From positions 20,209-84,208 of the forward strand of contig NZ_SMAJ01000019.1 of assembly GCF_004346225.1 (NCBI RefSeq): a stretch of DNA of 64,000 nucleotides. The letters run 5' to 3'. The DNA comes from Paralcaligenes ureilyticus (GTDB lineage Bacteria > Pseudomonadota > Gammaproteobacteria > Burkholderiales > Burkholderiaceae_B). A program made the position numbers and the translations under genes. Of this stretch, positions 16,875-26,347 are shown in pieces. Within the stretch, counting starts at the first letter, position 1, and every line of letters begins with the position of its first letter. The notes under the pieces were generated by a model. That model ran no database searches, had not been told where the DNA came from, and worked only from the letters and a program-made list of their open reading frames with translations.

Positions 16875-18440
16875 CTACTTGGCGGGTTGTTCTTGAAAAT
16901 ATCGGTGCAGCTCGTGCCGCTTTATCTTGCCGACACCATTACGCGGCAACTCGTCGACGAAAGCTATTCGCTGAGGTACTTTAAACGAGGCCAGGTAGCC
17001 TTTGCAGAATTCGATGATATCCGCTTCGCGCGGTGGTTTGTTGAGCGCGTCCTGGGGCGTGACGCATGCGGCAACAATCTCTCCCCATAGCGGATCGGAC
17101 AAGCCGAATGCGGCCGCCTCGCGGACCGAGGGGTGTCTGGCAATCACACGCTCGACTTCCAGGGGGGAAATGTTTTCGCCACCGCGAATAATCATTTCTT
17201 TTTTGCGGCCGACGATAAAAATGAAACCGTCTTCATCCATTTTCGCCAGATCTCCCGAATGCAGCCAGCCATCTTGCACCGCGTGCTTGGTGGCCTGTGG
17301 ATCGCGGAAATATTCCTTCATTACGGTCGGTGCACGTATCGCGATTTCGCCGACCTCATCAGCGGGCAAGGCCGTGCCTTGGCTATCGACGATTTTGACG
17401 ATGCTCGGAGGCAAGGCCTTGCCGATAGAGCCGCGCTTGCGCGGGCCCGCCAGAGGGTTCATTACGTTGATCGCGGTGGTTTCGGTCAGCCCATAGGTCT
17501 CTAATAACAAGCCGCGGCCGAAGCGGGCTTCGAAGCGCTCGGCCAGATCGAAGGACGTTGGCGCCGACGCTACTTTGATAAACTTCAGCCCCTCGCCCTC
17601 ATCGGCCATGCACGGCGGAGTCTCGAGCAGAATCGCGAGTATTGTCGGCGATGCGCTGAAACTATTGACGTGATATTTTTTGCAGAGTTTCCAATGTTCG
17701 GAAGCACTGAAGCGGCGGCAGATCACCGTCGACCCACCGGCGTGTAAATAGGACAGCGTGCTGAACATCAGCGCGTTGGTGTGCGATAGAGGCATGACGC
17801 ACAAGGTTCTGTCAGCAGGCGTCAGGGAAAAGCCGGCTTTTACCGCCGCAATGGCGGTGGCGACGTTGCGATGAGTAAGTAACACGCCCTTGGGTTTGCC
17901 TGTTGTGCCAGACGTGTAGAGCAGCAGAGCGCCGTCGTCGGGGGCTGGGGCGGGGACGTTGGGCGGGTTGACGGATTGTTGCCTTAGTAGCTTGAATGGC
18001 AGTGCTTGCAGCTTTGCTTGTAGGACGTCGTCGTCAATGGCATCGATGCTTAAAACGGTTGGCGGATTTTTTAGTAGAGCTAGCGCGTCGGCGACTACCG
18101 CGGCATATTCCCGAGATGTAAGCAGCAGCTCGCTGCCGGCATGGTCAAGGATGTACGCGATTTCCTCGGCCGTCAGCCGCGTACCCATTGGATTTGCGAC
18201 CTTGTCGGCCTTGAACGCCCCGAAATAGGCGGCTATCAATAAAATATCGTTGCTTAGCATGAAGCTCACGCGGCTTTGTGGGGGCAGCCCGAGACTCAGG
18301 TACAGATTACCGAATTGGTTGGATAAATCATCCAGCGCAGCATATGAATAAGCCTTGTCGTCAAAAATAATGGCAGTATTGTGCGAGCGGTGCGCCGCCA
18401 CCATATCGCGCAGATCAGTCAAGACAGATTTACTATGCAT
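16875..18440 (-). CDS. Acyl-CoA synthetase (AMP-forming)
   Basis: ANL-superfamily acyl- or aryl-CoA ligase (521 aa) that activates a carboxylic acid with ATP and CoA. Motifs in order: LLYTSGTTGKPKGVLLTH (about 173-190), the ETYGLTETTA motif, WLHSGDLAKMDEDGFIFIVGRKKEMI with GGENISPLEVE hinge region, and the C-terminal NGVGKIKRHEL with the adenylation lysine. All catalytic parts are present. The ATG at 18440 has GGAG upstream and is 17 bp after the hydratase-like gene, as the second gene of the lar operon. The acid is unknown; the family includes malonyl-, coumaroyl- and medium-chain acyl-CoA ligases. Confidence 0.92.
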   Translation of the reverse strand: MHSKSVLTDLRDMVAAHRSHNTAIIFDDKAYSYAALDDLSNQFGNLYLSLGLPPQSRVSFMLSNDILLIAAYFGAFKADKVANPMGTRLTAEEIAYILDHAGSELLLTSREYAAVVADALALLKNPPTVLSIDAIDDDVLQAKLQALPFKLLRQQSVNPPNVPAPAPDDGALLLYTSGTTGKPKGVLLTHRNVATAIAAVKAGFSLTPADRTLCVMPLSHTNALMFSTLSYLHAGGSTVICRRFSASEHWKLCKKYHVNSFSASPTILAILLETPPCMADEGEGLKFIKVASAPTSFDLAERFEARFGRGLLLETYGLTETTAINVMNPLAGPRKRGSIGKALPPSIVKIVDSQGTALPADEVGEIAIRAPTVMKEYFRDPQATKHAVQDGWLHSGDLAKMDEDGFIFIVGRKKEMIIRGGENISPLEVERVIARHPSVREAAAFGLSDPLWGEIVAACVTPQDALNKPPREADIIEFCKGYLASFKVPQRIAFVDELPRNGVGKIKRHELHRYFQEQPAK

Positions 18441-18456
18441 AATTGGATCTCCACCG

Positions 18457-19179
18457 TTATTTCTTTTCTCTGAATTGTTGTATCCGGGCAATCAGCCCGG
18501 GTGCGGCCACCGAGCGCGCGAGGTCGGCGAGATCACTGTCGTTATTGTTCGCCTTGGTGAGTTCAAACAATGTGCGCCGGCTTGAATCCGGTAGGCATTG
18601 GGCCGTTGCCGTTGCTTCCTGGATGATGGAGTCCCAGCTTGTCATCGCCGACAACGCGTGGCAGAAGCCCAGCCGCTTCGCTTCCGCCGCGTCAAACACA
18701 CGTGTCGAAGTCAGAATTTCACTTGCGGCGTCGTTGCCGACAATCGCCGCAAATCGACGCGTGCCCAATACCACGCCGAAATGCAGCCCCGGCATCCGGA
18801 AGCTTGAATCTGGCGTCGCGATGCGTTTGCGGCACGCGGCGAAGAGATCGGCCCCGGCGCCGAAAATACGGCCGTGCGCCAGGCCGACGGTCAGGCACGG
18901 CGAGCTTGCAACTTTTTGCAGCAGCATTTCGATGCGCAAGAAACGCAACACGATATCGCCTTCACTTTGCGCGTGAACATCGGTGAAGTCGAATCCTGCA
19001 CTTAGCGTTTTACCGGCGCCTCTAATCACCAGGATCTGTGCATGCTGCTGCGGCGCTGCGTCTACCGCGGCAATCAAGGATTCGACGACGGAGGCCGACA
19101 AGGCATTCATTTTGTTCGGCCGGTTCAGCGTCAACGTCCAGCAAGGCCCATCTTTATTGATCAACAACTCGTCGTTCAT
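18457..19179 (-). CDS. Enoyl-CoA hydratase/isomerase (crotonase) family protein with altered catalytic residues
   Basis: Crotonase-fold protein (240 aa), first gene of the lar operon, with AAGGA before its ATG. It begins LTLNRPNKMNALSASVVESL and has the oxyanion-hole segments LSAGFDF and IFGAGADLFAACRKRIATPD. The two glutamates used by hydratases (rat Glu144 and Glu164) align to Asp111 in GAGADL and Gly131 in FRMPGLHFG. Simple syn-hydration is therefore doubtful; crotonase relatives lacking these residues do isomerisation, dehalogenation or C-C cleavage. It is a probable CoA-thioester enzyme of the regulon, reaction unknown. Confidence 0.88.
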   Translation of the reverse strand: MNDELLINKDGPCWTLTLNRPNKMNALSASVVESLIAAVDAAPQQHAQILVIRGAGKTLSAGFDFTDVHAQSEGDIVLRFLRIEMLLQKVASSPCLTVGLAHGRIFGAGADLFAACRKRIATPDSSFRMPGLHFGVVLGTRRFAAIVGNDAASEILTSTRVFDAAEAKRLGFCHALSAMTSWDSIIQEATATAQCLPDSSRRTLFELTKANNNDSDLADLARSVAAPGLIARIQQFREKK

Positions 19180-19337
19180 ACGACGTCCTTCTTCAATGAT
19201 TTTCCGAGCATTTCGACGTTGTGTTAACCGAAACCCGTTGTGCAGGGGCGCACGGGAAGATCAGGGCGTCAACACTGACCTGTTGCCAAGATTAGCATGG
19301 GGTATGGCCGTGTGTAAACCGAGAAATAGGATTTTAA

Positions 19338-19352
19338 TCCTATTTATTAGGA
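19338..19352. promoter_or_regulatory. Putative IclR operator, copy 3 (lar operon promoter)
   Basis: Perfect palindrome TCCTATTTATTAGGA, 158 bp upstream of the first gene of the lar operon. An extra TAGGA half-site at 19328-19332 makes a second overlapping palindrome (TAGGA-N6-TCCTA), so three half-sites lie in tandem. Arms and spacer length match copies 1 and 2 near iclR, 10 kb away. The remaining 19180-19500 stretch shows no gene. Confidence 0.65.
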
Positions 19353-19434
19353 CGGAAAGTCCCGTGATTTCATTGCCCGTAGCATCAACCGCACAATGTC
19401 CCCCAGCCCCCCGTAGCTTCCTTCTTGAAGAAAT

Positions 19435-19489
19435 GGGTGCAAACGGGTGAGAAAACGGTATGAGGCAATAAATTGGGTGTAAATGGGTG
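19435..19489 (+). promoter_or_regulatory. Pair of 15-bp direct repeats upstream of fic
   Basis: GGGTGCAAACGGGTG (19435-19449) and GGGTGTAAATGGGTG (19475-19489) are spaced 40 bp start to start, just before the fic coding region. Each is itself a tandem GGGTG-N5-GGGTG. They look like binding sites for a regulator, perhaps fic autoregulation by its C-terminal winged helix. Confidence 0.45.
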
Positions 19490-19503
19490 TATCATTGGTT
19501 CCC

Positions 19504-20553
19504 ATGATCCTCACCGACTCCCTCCAGATCACCCCGGAGATCCTCGGCCTGATCGCCGGTATCGACGAATTCAAGGGCGCCTGGCGTGCGCTGGGCACGC
19601 TGGCGCCTGATCGGCTATCGGCGCTACGACGGGTCGCCACCATCGAGAGTATTGGCTCTTCGACCCGGATCGAGGGAAGCAGGCTGTTGGATCGTGACGT
19701 CGAACGCCTGCTCTCCAACCTGCAGATCAAGTCTTTCGAGACCCGCGACGAACAGGAGGTGGCAGGCTATGCTGAAGTTATGGAGTTGGTGTTCTCGTCC
19801 TGGCAGGACATCGCGCTGACCGAGAACCACATCCGGCAGTTGCATCGCGACCTGCTGACCCACAGCGACAAGGACGCCTGGCATTGCGGCAACTACAAGA
19901 CGACCCCCAACAGCGTGGCCGCGTTCGACGAACACGGCAAGCCGCTGGGCGTAGTGTTCGAGACCGCCGCGCCCTTCGACACGCCACGCCTGATGGCCGA
20001 ATTGGCGACCTGGTTCAACGAGGAGCGCGGCACAGGACGTCTGCACCCGCTGTTGCTGATCGGTATCTGGGTCGTCGTGTTTATGGAGATTCATCCGTTT
20101 CAGGACGGCAATGGCCGTCTGAGCCGAGTGCTGACCACGCTGCTGCTGTTGCAGGCAGGCTACGCCTATGTACCCTACAGCTCGCTCGAAAGCGTGATCG
20201 AGCAGAACAAGGAAGCCTACTACCTGGCGTTGCGCCAGACCCAGGGCAGCATCCGCACGGATGCGCCTGACTGGCAGCCGTGGCTGGCGTTCTTCCTGCG
20301 TGTACTGTCCGAGCAAGTGCGCCGGCTTGAGCGCAAGATCGAGCGCGAGAAACTGGTGCTGGCCAAGCTGCCGGGCCTGGCACTGCAGATCGTCGAATTT
20401 ACGCGCGAGCATGGCCGCATCACCATGGCCGAGGCGATCCGCCTGACCGGCGGCAACCGCAACACGCTAAAGCAACATTTCCGGATGCTGGTGGAGCAGA
20501 GGCATCTGATACAGCATGGTGGCGGGCGTGGGACTTGGTACGAGTTGCGCTGA
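19504..20553 (+). CDS. Fic-domain protein (AMPylase) with N-terminal inhibitory motif and winged-helix tail
   Basis: Fic protein of 349 aa that probably transfers AMP to a target hydroxyl. The active-site motif HPFQDGNGR is at 197-205, intact. The N-terminal helix carries the inhibitory signature SxxxEG (Ser53 to Gly58 in SSTRIEG), which in class II Fic proteins blocks ATP binding. A helix-turn-helix-like C-terminus (ITMAEAIRLTGGNRNTLKQHF) suggests DNA binding. The ATG at 19504 is chosen over one at 19483, which lies inside the upstream direct repeat; neither has a clear ribosome-binding site. GC and codon use look higher than in the lar genes beside it, and no antitoxin gene is adjacent. Confidence 0.92.
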   Translation: MILTDSLQITPEILGLIAGIDEFKGAWRALGTLAPDRLSALRRVATIESIGSSTRIEGSRLLDRDVERLLSNLQIKSFETRDEQEVAGYAEVMELVFSSWQDIALTENHIRQLHRDLLTHSDKDAWHCGNYKTTPNSVAAFDEHGKPLGVVFETAAPFDTPRLMAELATWFNEERGTGRLHPLLLIGIWVVVFMEIHPFQDGNGRLSRVLTTLLLLQAGYAYVPYSSLESVIEQNKEAYYLALRQTQGSIRTDAPDWQPWLAFFLRVLSEQVRRLERKIEREKLVLAKLPGLALQIVEFTREHGRITMAEAIRLTGGNRNTLKQHFRMLVEQRHLIQHGGGRGTWYELR

Positions 20554-20613
20554 CCGGTCGGGTTCTCTTTGATCCTCTGGCGGGGCGGCATACGATCGGA
20601 CTCTATCAAAAGT

Positions 20614-20646
20614 TCCTTTATTTATGCGGCTCGCAAAGGATTTTTT
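20614..20646 (+). terminator. Probable rho-independent terminator of fic
   Basis: TCCTTT pairs with AAAGGA around an inner GCG/CGC stem and is followed by six T residues, 60 bp after the fic stop. It lies just before the convergent end of mnmE. Confidence 0.5.
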
Positions 20647-20667
20647 CAGACATCCTTGGACGTCCAA

Positions 20668-22077
20668 TTACTTCCCTATGCAGAAGCTGGAAAAAATCTC
20701 GCCCAGCAGATCGTCGCTGGTGAATTGGCCGGTGATCGAGCTTAACGAGTCGTGCGCCAGGCGCAGTTCTTCGGCGAACAGGTCGAGCACCCGGTCATTG
20801 TGACTGGCATGTTCAGCGGCTTGGGCCAGGTGCTCGTCAGCTTGTTGCAGCGCGTGCAAATGGCGCGCTCGGGCCAGCCACGGCGATTGGGCGCCGGGGT
20901 TCCAGCCGGCCAGGTCGAGCAAGGTTTGTCGCAGCGCGTCCAGGCCCGCGCCGGTTTTGGCGGAGATGGCGATGGGCTCCAGACCGTCGCGCCCATCGAC
21001 GGGCGCGTGGGTTGCACGGCTGCCTGTGTGGCGAACAGCGGGATCGGCCGCATCCAGCAAATCGATTTTGTTAAAGACCTTGAGAACCGGTGTGCGTGCG
21101 GGCAAGCGTTTTGTAATGGCTGAGTCGAGCTCGTCGTCGTGGGTGCGGGCGTCTTGCAGGTGGATGATGACGTTGGCCTTTTCAATTTCCGCCCAGGTGC
21201 GCGCGATACCGATGCTTTCAACCGCATCGTCGGTGTCTCGCAGGCCCGCCGTGTCGACGATATGAATGGGCACGCCCTGGATGTGGATTTGCTGGGTGAC
21301 TTTGTCGCGTGTGGTGCCGGCAATGGGCGTGACGATGGCGATGTCGTCGCCCGCGAGGGCGTTAAGCAGGCTGGACTTGCCGACATTGGGCTGTCCGGCC
21401 AGGACCACGTGCAGGCCTTCGCGCAAGATCATTCCTTGTTGGGCCTGCCGGGTCAGGGCGTGCAAATCGTTCTGGATTTGGGCCAGCGCTTCGCGCGCCT
21501 GGTATTTTTCCAGGAAATCGATTTCTTCTTCGGGGAAGTCGAGCGTGGCTTCGACCAGCATGCGCAGATGCACGATGCGGTCGCTCAGTGCGTTGACATG
21601 GGTGGAGAAGACGCCGGCGAGAGAGGCCATGGCGCTGCGCGCAGCGGCCTCGGACGAAGCGTCGATCAGGTCGGCAACCGCTTCGGCCTGGGCCAGGTCG
21701 ATGCGTTCATTCAAAAAGGCGCGTTGGGTGAATTCGCCGGGCTCGGCGTGGCGCAGGCCCAGTTCTTTACCCGAGCGCAGGCAGTGTTCCAGCAAGCGGC
21801 GCAACACGGCCGGGCCGCCATGGCCTTGCAGTTCGAGCACGTCTTCGCCGGTGTACGAATGGGGCCCTTTAAAAAACAGGGCGATACCGGCATCGATGGC
21901 CTGGCCGTGGGTGTCGTTGAATGGCAGGTAATGGGCATGGCGCGGCGTCAGCGCTACGCCGAACAGCTGGCCGACCAGGGCGCTCAGATCCTGGCCGGAA
22001 ATGCGTACGACGCCGATCCCGCCCCGCCCGGGGGCGGTGGCGATGGCGATGATCGGATCGGTGGAATAGGCCGCCAT
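20668..22077 (-). CDS. mnmE: tRNA modification GTPase MnmE
   Basis: MnmE (TrmE) works with MnmG to make 5-carboxymethylaminomethyl-uridine at tRNA wobble position 34. The 469-aa protein is complete: N-terminal formyl-THF-binding domain ([33 protein letters not shown]), helical domain with inserted G domain (P-loop [28 protein letters not shown]) and the C-terminal CIGK with the essential cysteine. The gene starts 8 bp after katA on the same strand, with no strong ribosome-binding site, so it may depend on katA transcription. In many Proteobacteria it follows yidC directly; here yidC is about 20 kb away. Confidence 0.97.
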   Translation of the reverse strand: MAAYSTDPIIAIATAPGRGGIGVVRISGQDLSALVGQLFGVALTPRHAHYLPFNDTHGQAIDAGIALFFKGPHSYTGEDVLELQGHGGPAVLRRLLEHCLRSGKELGLRHAEPGEFTQRAFLNERIDLAQAEAVADLIDASSEAAARSAMASLAGVFSTHVNALSDRIVHLRMLVEATLDFPEEEIDFLEKYQAREALAQIQNDLHALTRQAQQGMILREGLHVVLAGQPNVGKSSLLNALAGDDIAIVTPIAGTTRDKVTQQIHIQGVPIHIVDTAGLRDTDDAVESIGIARTWAEIEKANVIIHLQDARTHDDELDSAITKRLPARTPVLKVFNKIDLLDAADPAVRHTGSRATHAPVDGRDGLEPIAISAKTGAGLDALRQTLLDLAGWNPGAQSPWLARARHLHALQQADEHLAQAAEHASHNDRVLDLFAEELRLAHDSLSSITGQFTSDDLLGEIFSSFCIGK

Positions 22078-22085
22078 ACGCAGAG

Positions 22086-23516
22086 CTACTTGAGTCCCAG
22101 CGCTGCCTTTACGCCTGCCCCGTAGGCCGGATCGGCCTTGGCACAGTGTTCGATGTGACGGCGTTGGACATCTTGCGAAACGCCGGTGATGGCTCGCGCT
22201 GTGTTTTCAAAGAGCGCTTTCTTTTGCGCATCGTTCATCAAGCGAAAGAGTGCGCCGGGTTGTGAGTAATAGTCTTCGTCGACGCGATGGTTCCAGTGGT
22301 CGGCCGCCCCCTCGAGCGCCAGCGGCGGCTCCCGGAAATCCGGTTGCTCCTGCCATTCGCCCTGGGTGTTGGGCTCGTTGCCGGTGATGCGGCCGTAATT
22401 GCCGTCAACCCGCATGGCTCCGTCCCGATGGTAGCTGTGGAAGGGGCATTTGGGTGCGTTGACCGGAATTTGATGATGATTGACACCCAGGCGGTAGCGC
22501 TGCGCGTCGCCATAAGAGAAGAGGCGCGCCTGCAGCATTTTGTCGGGCGAGAAGCTGATGCCGGGCACAACGTTGGCCGGGTTGAAGGCGGCCTGTTCGA
22601 TGTCGGCGAAGAAGTTTTCAGGATTGCGGTTCAGCTCCAGAACGCCGACCTCGATGAGTGGATAGTCTTTATGCGGCCAGACTTTGGTCAGATCGAAGGG
22701 ATTGATGTGGTAAGTGCCGGCTTCTTTTTCCGGCATGATCTGAACGTATAGCGTCCAGCGAGGGAAATCCTTTTTCTCTATGCTTTCAAACAGATCTCGT
22801 TGCGAGCTTTCGCGATCGCGTCCCACCAGTTCGGCGGCTTGCGCGTCGCTTAGGTTTTCGATGCCTTGCTGAGTCTTGAAGGTAAACTTGACCCAGTGGC
22901 GCTCGTTCTTTGCATTGAGGAAGCTGAAGGTGTGGCTGCCGAACAGGTGTATGTGGCGAAACCCCCGAGGGATTCCGCGATCGCTCATGACGATGGTGAT
23001 TTGGTGCAGGGCTTCAGGCAGTCCGGTCCAGAATTCCCAATTGTTCTGGGCGCTGCGCAGGCCGGTTCGGGGGTCGCGCTTGACCGCATGGTTCAGGTCG
23101 GGGAACTTGAGCGGATCGCGCATGAAGAAAACCGGCGTGTTGTTGCCCACCAGATCCCAGTTGCCTTCTTCGGTGTAGAACTTCATGGCGACACCGCGGA
23201 TATCGCGCTCGGCGTCAGCGGCTCCACGTTCGCCTGCAACGGTGGAAAAACGCATCAGCACGGGCGTTTCTTTCCCGATCGTCGAAAAAATCCTGGCTTT
23301 GGTGTATTGGCTGATGTCGTGTGTCACCTTGAACGTGCCAAAAGCCCCGGCGCCCTTTGCATGCATGCGTCGTTCGGGGATGACCTCGCGGTCAAAATGG
23401 GCCAGTTTTTCGATTAGCCATACGTCTTGCAATAAGGCGGGTCCGCGCGGGCCGGCTGTCTGGGTGTTTTGGTTATCGGCAACCGGTGCGCCGGCGGCAG
23501 TGGTCAGCTTTTTCAT
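22086..23516 (-). CDS. katA: Catalase, small-subunit haem type (KatA-like)
   Basis: Monofunctional haem catalase (476 aa, clade 3 size) that degrades hydrogen peroxide. The distal histidine region is [22 protein letters not shown], followed by the [16 protein letters not shown] asparagine region and the proximal haem ligand tyrosine in [14 protein letters not shown]. An upstream ATG (23627) is open, but the ATG at 23516 has GGAGAGGA close upstream and gives the normal length. It is directly followed by mnmE (8 bp). Confidence 0.96.
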   Translation of the reverse strand: MKKLTTAAGAPVADNQNTQTAGPRGPALLQDVWLIEKLAHFDREVIPERRMHAKGAGAFGTFKVTHDISQYTKARIFSTIGKETPVLMRFSTVAGERGAADAERDIRGVAMKFYTEEGNWDLVGNNTPVFFMRDPLKFPDLNHAVKRDPRTGLRSAQNNWEFWTGLPEALHQITIVMSDRGIPRGFRHIHLFGSHTFSFLNAKNERHWVKFTFKTQQGIENLSDAQAAELVGRDRESSQRDLFESIEKKDFPRWTLYVQIMPEKEAGTYHINPFDLTKVWPHKDYPLIEVGVLELNRNPENFFADIEQAAFNPANVVPGISFSPDKMLQARLFSYGDAQRYRLGVNHHQIPVNAPKCPFHSYHRDGAMRVDGNYGRITGNEPNTQGEWQEQPDFREPPLALEGAADHWNHRVDEDYYSQPGALFRLMNDAQKKALFENTARAITGVSQDVQRRHIEHCAKADPAYGAGVKAALGLK

Positions 23517-23561
23517 GAAGTCCTCTCCTTGAAATCGTGAACGCGAAAGGGAAGTGTAGAC

Positions 23562-23587
23562 GTAGTGGCAGCCCTTGTGGCTGCCAT
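23562..23587. repeat. Intergenic hairpin repeat, copy 1
   Basis: GTAGTGGCAGCCC followed by TTGTGGCTGCCAT: short imperfect palindrome of the family seen at 36.1-36.5, 40.9-41.1 and 63.8 kb. It sits 45 bp upstream of katA and might affect its leader. Confidence 0.6.
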
Positions 23588-23712
23588 CGATATAGCAGAT
23601 ACGGCCAGCGAAGCTGACAAAGCGCACGGTTGATGTAGGAATGGAACAAGGTTAGCCGGTAAAGGTGTCACGGTAAAGGCGGCCGGATCCCGCTGTCTGG
23701 TTACCGCAGGTA

Positions 23713-24471
23713 TCAGCCACGCCCGATAAATGGCATTTTGGTTGCCATGACCGTCATGAACTGCACATTGGCGTCAAGCGGCAGGCTGGCCATGTACACC
23801 ACGGCACGCGCTACGTTTTGCACGTCCATGGTGGGTTCGGGCGCCACCGAACCGTCGGCCTGCAGGACGCCTTTACCCATTTTTTCAGTGAGTGCGGTGG
23901 CGGCGTTGCCGATGTCGATCTGGCCGCAGGCAATATCGTATTGCCGGCCGTCGAGCGAGGTGGCCTTGGTCAGGCCGGTGATGGCGTGCTTGGTTGCGGT
24001 GTACGACACCGCGCGAGGACGCGGGCAGTGGGCCGAGATCGAGCCGTTGTTGATGATGCGCCCGCCTCGCGGCTGCTGGCTTTTCATTAAGCGGAAGGCT
24101 CCCTGCGTGCAAAGGAAGGCGCCGGTCAGGTTGATATCGACAGCGGCTTTCCATTGCTCGATGCTCAGGTCTTCGAGCGAGGCCTCGGGTGCAAAAATGC
24201 CGGCGTTGTTAAAGAGCAGGTCGAGCCGCCCGAACGCCTCGCGGGTTCTGGCGAACAGGGCGTTGACCGAGTCGGGGCTGCTGACATCGGTGGCGACGAC
24301 CAGGGATTTTGCGCCAGACGCCTGTCCTTCTTGCGCCGTCGCCTCCAAGGGGGCCGTGCGGCGCCCGGCCAGGACGACCGAGTAGCCTTCCTGCATCAGG
24401 GCCAGTGCGATGCACTTGCCTATTCCGGATCCGGCGCCGGTGACCAGTGCGATTTTTGCTGAAGTATTCAT
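23713..24471 (-). CDS. SDR-family oxidoreductase
   Basis: Classical short-chain dehydrogenase (252 aa). It has the cofactor motif [12 protein letters not shown], the catalytic Ser in NNGSIS and the YTATK active site. The Arg-containing LAGRRTAP after the second strand may allow NADP. The ATG overlaps the upstream gntR stop as ATGA, so the two are translationally coupled. It is the last gene of the SDR-LDH2-gntR-SDR operon and probably oxidises a sugar-acid intermediate; the substrate cannot be told from sequence. Confidence 0.88.
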   Translation of the reverse strand: MNTSAKIALVTGAGSGIGKCIALALMQEGYSVVLAGRRTAPLEATAQEGQASGAKSLVVATDVSSPDSVNALFARTREAFGRLDLLFNNAGIFAPEASLEDLSIEQWKAAVDINLTGAFLCTQGAFRLMKSQQPRGGRIINNGSISAHCPRPRAVSYTATKHAITGLTKATSLDGRQYDIACGQIDIGNAATALTEKMGKGVLQADGSVAPEPTMDVQNVARAVVYMASLPLDANVQFMTVMATKMPFIGRG

Positions 24472-25205
24472 TTCTTTTTTCCTTTTCCTGCTGTCGCCCG
24501 TGGGCGTGCGCGTGTCAGGCTGGAACTGAGGCGCTTGTAGGCGATGCCCATGTGCGCCTGCATGGCGGCGCGGGCCTGCTCCGAATCCTTGGCGCGCAGC
24601 GCCTTGAGAATTTCGCGATGTTCGGCAATGGCTTGGGACCAGACTTCGGCGGTTTCGAAATGGCTGTGCAATTGGTCAAATAAGGGCCCTAGGCGAAAGT
24701 CGAACAGCCGTTGCACCACATTGACCAGCACGCTGTTGCCGGTTGCTTCGGCAATGCGTACGTGGAAAAGCCGGTCGGCGTCGATGGGCGTGACGCCTGC
24801 GCTGGCGTCTGCCGCCATGGTGTCGAGCGCCTGGGCAATTGCGTCGAACTGCGGCTTGCGCCCGACCCGGGCCGCGGTGGCCGCGACCTCTCCTTCGAGC
24901 AAGGCCCGTGCGCGTATCAGTTCCAGGGGGCCTTCTTCGCGCGAAAGGTCAAGCTCTTGCGTTGAGGAGGACGGCGGCTCGCAGACGTAAATGCCCGAGC
25001 CCATATGAACTTCGATATAGCCCTGCACTTCAAGCGCTATCAGCGCCTCGCGCAAGGAGGGCCGGCTTACGCCCAATTGCACGGACAGGTCGCGCTCGGC
25101 CGGAAGGCGCGACCCGACTGGAAATTCGCCCGCCAGAATCAGGGATCGCAATTGATCGCTGATCTGGCGGTAGAGTCTTTGCGTTTCGATGGCTTTAATG
25201 GGCAT
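24468..25205 (-). CDS. GntR-family (FadR/FCD subfamily) transcriptional regulator
   Basis: FCD-type GntR regulator, 245 aa. N-terminal winged helix: [64 protein letters not shown]. The all-helical FCD ligand domain follows, with the Asp and His residues that bind metal and a carboxylate ligand ([23 protein letters not shown]). The tail is Lys-rich. The ATG at 25205 fits the family N-terminus better than one at 25256. It lies inside the minus-strand operon of the sugar-acid block, and a TGGT-N3-ACCA site typical for this subfamily lies in the divergent promoter at 27249-27259. Confidence 0.93.
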   Translation of the reverse strand: MPIKAIETQRLYRQISDQLRSLILAGEFPVGSRLPAERDLSVQLGVSRPSLREALIALEVQGYIEVHMGSGIYVCEPPSSSTQELDLSREEGPLELIRARALLEGEVAATAARVGRKPQFDAIAQALDTMAADASAGVTPIDADRLFHVRIAEATGNSVLVNVVQRLFDFRLGPLFDQLHSHFETAEVWSQAIAEHREILKALRAKDSEQARAAMQAHMGIAYKRLSSSLTRARPRATAGKGKKK

Positions 25206-25279
25206 GGGCGTCTTGCTTGTCGTACTGTTTGTACTGCCTGCGCTTCGTGTTCGCAATTATTTGGAAACGGAATCCCGGA

Positions 25280-26347
25280 TTATAGAGGGCTGCCAAGCGC
25301 GGCCGGGAATTCAATACCGTAGAGTTTGGCGCAGTCGCGCAGCCCGGGCGGGATACTGGGATGGAGTGCCACGCCGTCGCGTAGTTGTTCGTGCTTGCGG
25401 GCGACGCCGCGATCGCCAGGCATGCGCACGGAGTCAAAGCCCGGTGCTGCGGGATTGGCCCGGCAGGCCTCGGCCAGCCAATCCGTTTGGCGCGTAAAGT
25501 TGGCGCTGCCGCCAAACGCTTCCGGGTCGTACAGCGTCAGGAACACCGTGGCGCCCCATCCTTCGGCGGGATCGGCGCGGCCGTGGCCCGCCAGCCCGCC
25601 CGTGAGGGCCTCGATCAGCAATGCCAGGCCAAAGCCTTTGTGTCCCGACGCGACGCCGCCCAGCGGCATGATGGTGCCGGGCGGGGTGCCCGACAATACG
25701 CCCGGGTCGCGACTGGGATGGCCGTTGGCGTCGAGCATGCAGTCGTGATCGAACGATTGGCCTGCCTTTTGCAGGCGCGCGCACAGGCCATTGGTCACAA
25801 TGGATGACGAGATATCAATCAGGAAGGGATTGCTCGTGGCGGGAATGCCGGCGGCAATGGGGTTCGGTGTAAAAACGGCTTGCGTGCCGCCATAGGGCGC
25901 GACGCTGGCGACGGCCGGGTCGGAACTGGCCAGCAGCATGACCAGGCCGCGCTCGGTGGCGCGCAGCAGATAGGCCGCCAGACAGGCGATGTGGTGGCTG
26001 CGGCGGATGACCAGCGTGGCGCTGCCGAACTGGCGGGCGCGAGGTTCAAGAGCGTCCATGCCTTCTCTGACCAGCCAGGGGCCGGGCAACCGGTGGCCAT
26101 CCCAGCACAGCGCCGCGCCGCGGTCGGAGAGCACTTCGGGCTGGCCTGACTTGGCCATTGAGCCTTTGCGGATTTCCTGAAGGTAGGGTGCGAGGAGCGC
26201 CAGCCCGTGCGTGTCGTGGCCCAGCAGATCCCCCTCGACCAGGGTATCGGCGACGGCTTGCGCGGGGGCGTCTGCCATGCCGGCCGCCGCCAGCAGATCG
26301 GTGGCGAATTGTCGCAGTGAGCCGGCGGAAAAACGCGGGGCGGCCAT
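25280..26347 (-). CDS. LDH2/MDH2-family NAD(P)-dependent oxidoreductase
   Basis: Member of the malate/L-lactate dehydrogenase type 2 family (355 aa), which reduces or oxidises 2-oxo/2-hydroxy acids and also includes ureidoglycolate and 2,3-diketogulonate dehydrogenases. Motifs: GHDTHGL, SHHIACLAAYLLRA (catalytic His region), FTPNPIAAGIP and GHKGFGLALLIEAL. The ATG at 26347 overlaps the SDR stop as ATGA. Together with the two dehydratases encoded divergently it fits conversion of a 2-oxo-3-deoxy acid. Confidence 0.9.
   Translation of the reverse strand: MAAPRFSAGSLRQFATDLLAAAGMADAPAQAVADTLVEGDLLGHDTHGLALLAPYLQEIRKGSMAKSGQPEVLSDRGAALCWDGHRLPGPWLVREGMDALEPRARQFGSATLVIRRSHHIACLAAYLLRATERGLVMLLASSDPAVASVAPYGGTQAVFTPNPIAAGIPATSNPFLIDISSSIVTNGLCARLQKAGQSFDHDCMLDANGHPSRDPGVLSGTPPGTIMPLGGVASGHKGFGLALLIEALTGGLAGHGRADPAEGWGATVFLTLYDPEAFGGSANFTRQTDWLAEACRANPAAPGFDSVRMPGDRGVARKHEQLRDGVALHPSIPPGLRDCAKLYGIEFPAALGSPL

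Noticed and set aside
18983..19450. 155-codon plus-strand frame over the lar operon promoter
   Set aside because: It covers the start of the crotonase gene and the TCCTA palindrome and has no family features.
21139..22125. 328-codon plus-strand frame across mnmE
   Set aside because: MnmE on the minus strand is complete with G motifs and the CIGK end; the other frame is a shadow.
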